Shown here: piece after piece, positions 59,967 through 64,000 of the stretch
Numbering within the stretch: position 1 is the stretch's first letter
Layout of the letters: each line of letters opens with the position of its first letter
Program-made: the position numbers and the translations under genes
Notes under the pieces: generated by a model
Database searches by the model: none
The model's input: only the letters and a program-made list of their open reading frames with translations
What the model was told of the DNA's origin: nothing
DNA from: Heliopora coerulea
Lineage: Eukaryota > Cnidaria > Anthozoa > Scleralcyonacea > Helioporidae
Length of the DNA: 64,000 nucleotides
NCBI GenBank assembly: GCA_030142905.1
Contig: JASJOG010000015.1
Location: 1,555,001 to 1,619,000 of the forward strand
Direction: 5' to 3'

Positions 59967-62381
59967 ATTTTTAAAAATCATCGTAAATAATTGTTGTAGC
60001 AGAACCAAAAGGAGTTATTTAAAAGGTGAGAAGTTTTCATAAGTTCTGTATCGTCCAATTAAGTAACCTCAGTTCTGCGTGAAATCAGTAATTAGGATAC
60101 TGACATAGGTACACACATCGCATATCATGAAAATAAATGATACAGAAAAGAAAATTATCCACCTGTCCTTGTTCTCTTACTCCCCTGTAAGTTTGAATTG
60201 GGCCATTAAATTTACCCACGAGGACTGAGACGCAACTTACAAAATATTCGAAGTATCGAATTTACATGAATACGAAGCCACTCCTAGCATCTTGCCAGGT
60301 CTTAGTAAGACGTGAACATTGTTATCATTATCATTATTATCATAATAATCATTATCATTATTATCATGATCATTACTATCATTATTATTATTATCATTAT
60401 TATCACGATCCTTATCATTATCATCATTATTATTATCATTATTATTATTATCATTATTATCGTTCTCATCATCATTATCACTATAATCATTATCACTATC
60501 ATTATTATCATTATCATCATCATCGCTATCACTGTAATCATTATCACTATCACCATCACTATTATCATTATCATTATTATCAATATTATTATCATTATCA
60601 TCATCATTATCACTATCACTATCATCATTATCACTATCACTATGATCATTACCACTATCACTAACACTGTCATTATCATTATCATCATCATTATCATTAC
60701 CATTTCCGTTAAACGATCTTTACCCGCCTTATGAAAGCCACGTCCTATTACTCTCGAACTTTTTGCCCAGATATGTTCGAGACATTTTTTACAGCCCCAG
60801 ATTGGGTTAATTCTGACACACGGTCCTTGACTCGGACAATTTTCTTTTTCATGTGCAATACCTTATAGTTGCCGAGGCAAGGGTGATCCTAGTTTTAATA
60901 CCGGCGTCGCTTATTTCACTCCTAAAGCCTGTTCACATAATCGAATTTCAAGAATCAGACTTTTGGATCTGACCAGCTGAATGCCAGATCGCACGATTCG
61001 ATTTGTTAGATCCAACCGTCGGAAGAGCAATGATTTAAAAGTGTTCATGGGATCTGGTTTAGAGTCCACTCCGTCGAGAGTTTTCCGGAATAAGAAGGCA
61101 TATGATAAACAGTAATTCTATTCTTTTGGGACCTATTCCGGTTTAGGAACATATAAAAAGTATTCTTGGCATTCTTTTCAGGGTAGTAGAATGGCCAAAA
61201 TATGGAATGACTGCTACCAGACGATCAGCGTGACTTGGCAACATGTTAGAGCTCAAATCACCAACTGTCGAGCTCATTCCAATTTTGGATTGCTTGCTCT
61301 TTAGGTACTCGGTATTACGTGCTACTTTTTATTCGTATTTTGGAATAAAAATTGTTAGAGTAGGCTCAAAAGAATGCACCATTGCAAGACGGAGTGAAAT
61401 TTGATTTGACAAATCAGTCTTAAAAATCATGTGTCCAGTGAAGCGTCAAATTACCAGCTACAAACTAACACCATGCCTGCTCATGCGTTTTGCGTTTCCC
61501 AAGTATCCGATCGTCATGTGAACTCAGACATTGTAGGAAAATCAGGAATGTGTGAATTAAATTTAAAAAATCGACATAACGAAGTAGCTCCACTGTGATA
61601 AAGAGTTTCAAAGGTAATTATCAAATGCATCATTATATTACTATGCACTACGTACTAATAAATTTGTTATAAATTCGCCTTAGCAATAACACCCAAGGCT
61701 CTTTATTAAAAGATTATTTTCTTTCACTACTAGATTTTAGAACCGTGCATATCAAACGTACAGCAATAAGTTGAGTAACTGCATCTATACTTTGACGCGG
61801 TTTTATGTAGCAAGTATTACGTGTGGATTTAACTTAGGGTACGAGAATTTCGTTTTCATTATAAAAATATGTAAAGATTGTACGGGTTATTAAAATAGTC
61901 AGTACAATTAGAATTTATTAGTATAACTTAACATATATTCTTAAGTATACGTTATAAATGTAAAGTACATAAATGTATCTGTATTTATGCATAGGTATGT
62001 GCGTGTTTATGAGTATGCGTATGGATAGGTGTAGATGAAGATGGCGATGTGGATATGTTAAACATGTTTTCTGTAAACATAATTCACGTATTCAACTATA
62101 ATACAATAAATGACATTTAGGGTATTTATTAAACTCTATCAATAGAATCATAGATATCTAGCGTCTGTTATTGAAAGTGCCTGTTTGTTAAAATGTTTTC
62201 TTTTAATTTCGTCATCCAATACGTTATAAACAAGACTATTCAATGTGACATAATTGTAATGTAATTAAGTTTTACTCCTAGTTGGCTGAAATGACTTTCG
62301 TGAAACACAGCAGGACACAAGAATTAATCCAGTTCTCACTTTTAGGAAGCAAGCCAAGATTACCCAGATGTTAAAATAGAA
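59967..62381. other. Spacer between gene B and the last gene
   Basis: No coding signal. It contains the long ATT/ATC microsatellite at 60312-60711; the rest is AT-rich without recognisable features. The promoter of the gene starting at 62382 should be near its right end. Confidence 0.5.
60312..60711. repeat. (ATT/ATC)n microsatellite, about 400 bases
   Basis: Unbroken run of TATCAT, ATTATT and ATCACT units. It gives open frames in several readings made only of isoleucine, methionine, histidine and tyrosine, which are artefacts. Confidence 0.95.
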
Positions 62382-64000
62382 ATGACGTCACAGTTTGCAT
62401 TATTTCTTCTTGTTCAGCATTTTATATTATTTTCTATGTTGAAAGGTTAGAAGCTATTACTTTTATTTGTTACCTATGTTGATACTAATACAATAGCACA
62501 CACCACATGCGTGTATATGTGCATCGATATATATATATGTTCAAAAATGTCCAACCAATTATTCGAATTCTGATATCTTGCTGGCCTACCTTATCGTAGT
62601 AAACGCAAATGCAAATTTTCAAAAATGGCAGAGCCGTCTTTCCTTTACTATATCTAACTAAATCACCTTCACCGCTAATTGTTGCTCTCCCAAGCGTTCA
62701 CTCACCTTTCTATAACTTGATGGAAACAGGAACAACGTTTTCACTTTCTTAAATGGTGATGGCTTAAATAGACTAACATGGTTACTTCATTTATCTCAAG
62801 GTTTACGTTGTCATCCACTCATATCGACTACTGAAGTTACCACGCCATCTACGCCCTCTGCAGCATCACAAACCCTTCCCACAATCTTCGATTCTCGTGT
62901 TCTGAACACGGTAAGAACTCTCTTTTCCCGTAGCATTGTAACCAAAGCCAAGGTAATTGGAGTGGAAAAGGGCCAAAAAAAGTCTATCATAGAAACCAGC
63001 GACAGTGACAAGGCTCTTCATGTTAAGATTGATCCACATGAATTCGGTCAGACGCTTTTGAACCAAGCTGAAGAGAATGCAGCAAGGAAATCTGATATTT
63101 ATATGAATAAAGCTATAGACGCCACAGCGTTGGGGGTAGCTGTTTTGAAATTAATTTTTGGTAAAGACGCCAAAATGATTATGAAGGATTCAAGGGACAA
63201 CGACGTTAAGGCAAGCTTACGAACAAACGAATTTCGACCACGAACCACGTCATGGTCAATCCCGAAACAAGAAACCTTGGCAACAGGAGAGCGAAAGAGT
63301 TTCTCGAAAGATGACAAATCGAATTTACCGAAGTCAGATAAAATCACTCGGTTAAGTAAGAACATTCTGAAGCTAGTAAAAAGCTTGCAACCAGAATCAA
63401 ATCACCGGGATAAAAGCAGAGATGGAGAAAAGGATGCATCAAATGACCAGCTACTCAATCGCGTTAGTGCTGAAGAAAGCGACCCCAATGGTTTTAGCGA
63501 GAATGAAAGAAACGTGGCTCGTTTGCTGTCGTTAATAAAGGAAACCGAAAGCTCCACAAGATCACAGAAAGGAGAGAAGAAGTCTTGGGTACTTCTGAGA
63601 GTTCCTACAAAGCAACCCTCAGACGAACTAGGGATGTTGAGCGACCCCACAAGGACGGAAGAATACGGTAACGAGGAGTCTTCCCATCACGAATATCAAC
63701 AAGAGCACCGACAGCTACTTCACAAGGAGCATCGACTACATTCCACAGTTCATAACAAACAACATAGCAACGAAGGAAAATCTTTAACAACGAGTATTTC
63801 AACGACTTTAAAGACCCTAAAAAGTGAACCAGTGGAGGAAGTAAACCCAGTGAAGACGGAAACCACACCAAAAGTCACCTACCGTGATAGCGTCAATAAT
63901 TTGTTGAAGGCACTGGAGACAAGTACTCATAAGAAGTCTCTACAGAACGAGGCTTCACACTCCGTGAACGACAAGCCCCGGGGTTCTTTATACGAAAAGG
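62382..64000 (+). CDS. Secreted, disordered, cysteine-poor protein, 5' part (continues past window)
   Basis: Exon 1 (62382-62445) encodes a signal peptide, MTSQFALFLLVQHFILFSML, and ends at the donor GTTAGA. Exon 2 starts at 62801 after TTTATCTCAAG, joins in frame as GLRCHPLISTTEV, and is open for 399 codons to the window edge. The only cysteine of the exon is at its start. The sequence is rich in Lys, Ser, Glu, Thr and Asn, with a His/Gln-rich block (SHHEYQQEHRQLLHKEHRLH), and looks intrinsically disordered; a short region near AIDATALGVAVLKLIFG is hydrophobic. No family was recognised and there is no repeated peptide flanked by dibasic sites, so a neuropeptide precursor is unlikely. Plausible roles are extracellular matrix or skeletal/mesoglea matrix, but that is a guess. 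The GTAAGA inside exon 2 near 62911 could act as a donor. Minus-strand open frames here are shadows. Confidence 0.7.

Noticed and set aside
60266..60734. Open frames of 130-140 codons on both strands made of Ile/Met/His/Tyr
   Set aside because: They translate the ATT/ATC microsatellite; every reading is open only because the repeat contains no stop codon in it.
62811..63871. Five minus-strand frames of 66-88 codons
   Set aside because: Shadows of the long plus-strand exon, which is open over the whole 1.2 kb and joined to a signal-peptide exon.

Overview
The window looks like nuclear DNA of an early-branching animal, most likely an anthozoan cnidarian (coral or sea anemone). This is inference from several things read directly: AT-rich sequence, many short exons with GT/AG introns of a few hundred to a few thousand bases, a secreted protein carrying a ShKT module, LBP/BPI-family genes, LINE remnants and many small foldback elements. 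No tRNA, rRNA, operon or CRISPR was seen. Exon joins were made by hand; for the three main multi-exon genes every join keeps frame and the total length is a multiple of three.

Layout. 1-10,062: no convincing gene. 10,063-16,810 (minus): ten-exon gene for a 725-residue secreted mosaic protein (signal peptide, ShKT module, discoidin-like domain, C-type lectin domain, long proline-rich stretch, lysine/histidine-rich tail). 18,081-19,715 (minus): intronless SERINC-family membrane protein of 544 residues. 21,200-21,991 and 29,835-30,969 (minus): two small related genes of unknown function that share an identically sized 59-base exon; the first has extra degenerate copies of its first exon. 31,025-31,716: frameshifted LINE 3' end. 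34,313-44,550 (plus): sixteen-exon LBP/BPI gene A (492 residues). 48,278-59,682 (plus): sixteen-exon LBP/BPI gene B (474 residues). 62,382 to the window end (plus): 5' part of a gene for a secreted, nearly cysteine-free, charged protein, still open at the edge.

The two LBP/BPI genes are a tandem pair with nine exons of exactly equal size and a conserved cysteine pair; they probably encode secreted lipid-binding innate-immunity proteins. With the lectin mosaic the window carries three secreted proteins plausibly used in recognition or extracellular matrix, though nothing in the sequence links their regulation. Introns and spacers hold a Tigger-like element, a TTAA-flanked (piggyBac-like) element, at least three long foldback elements, hammerhead-ribozyme-like repeats and several microsatellites.
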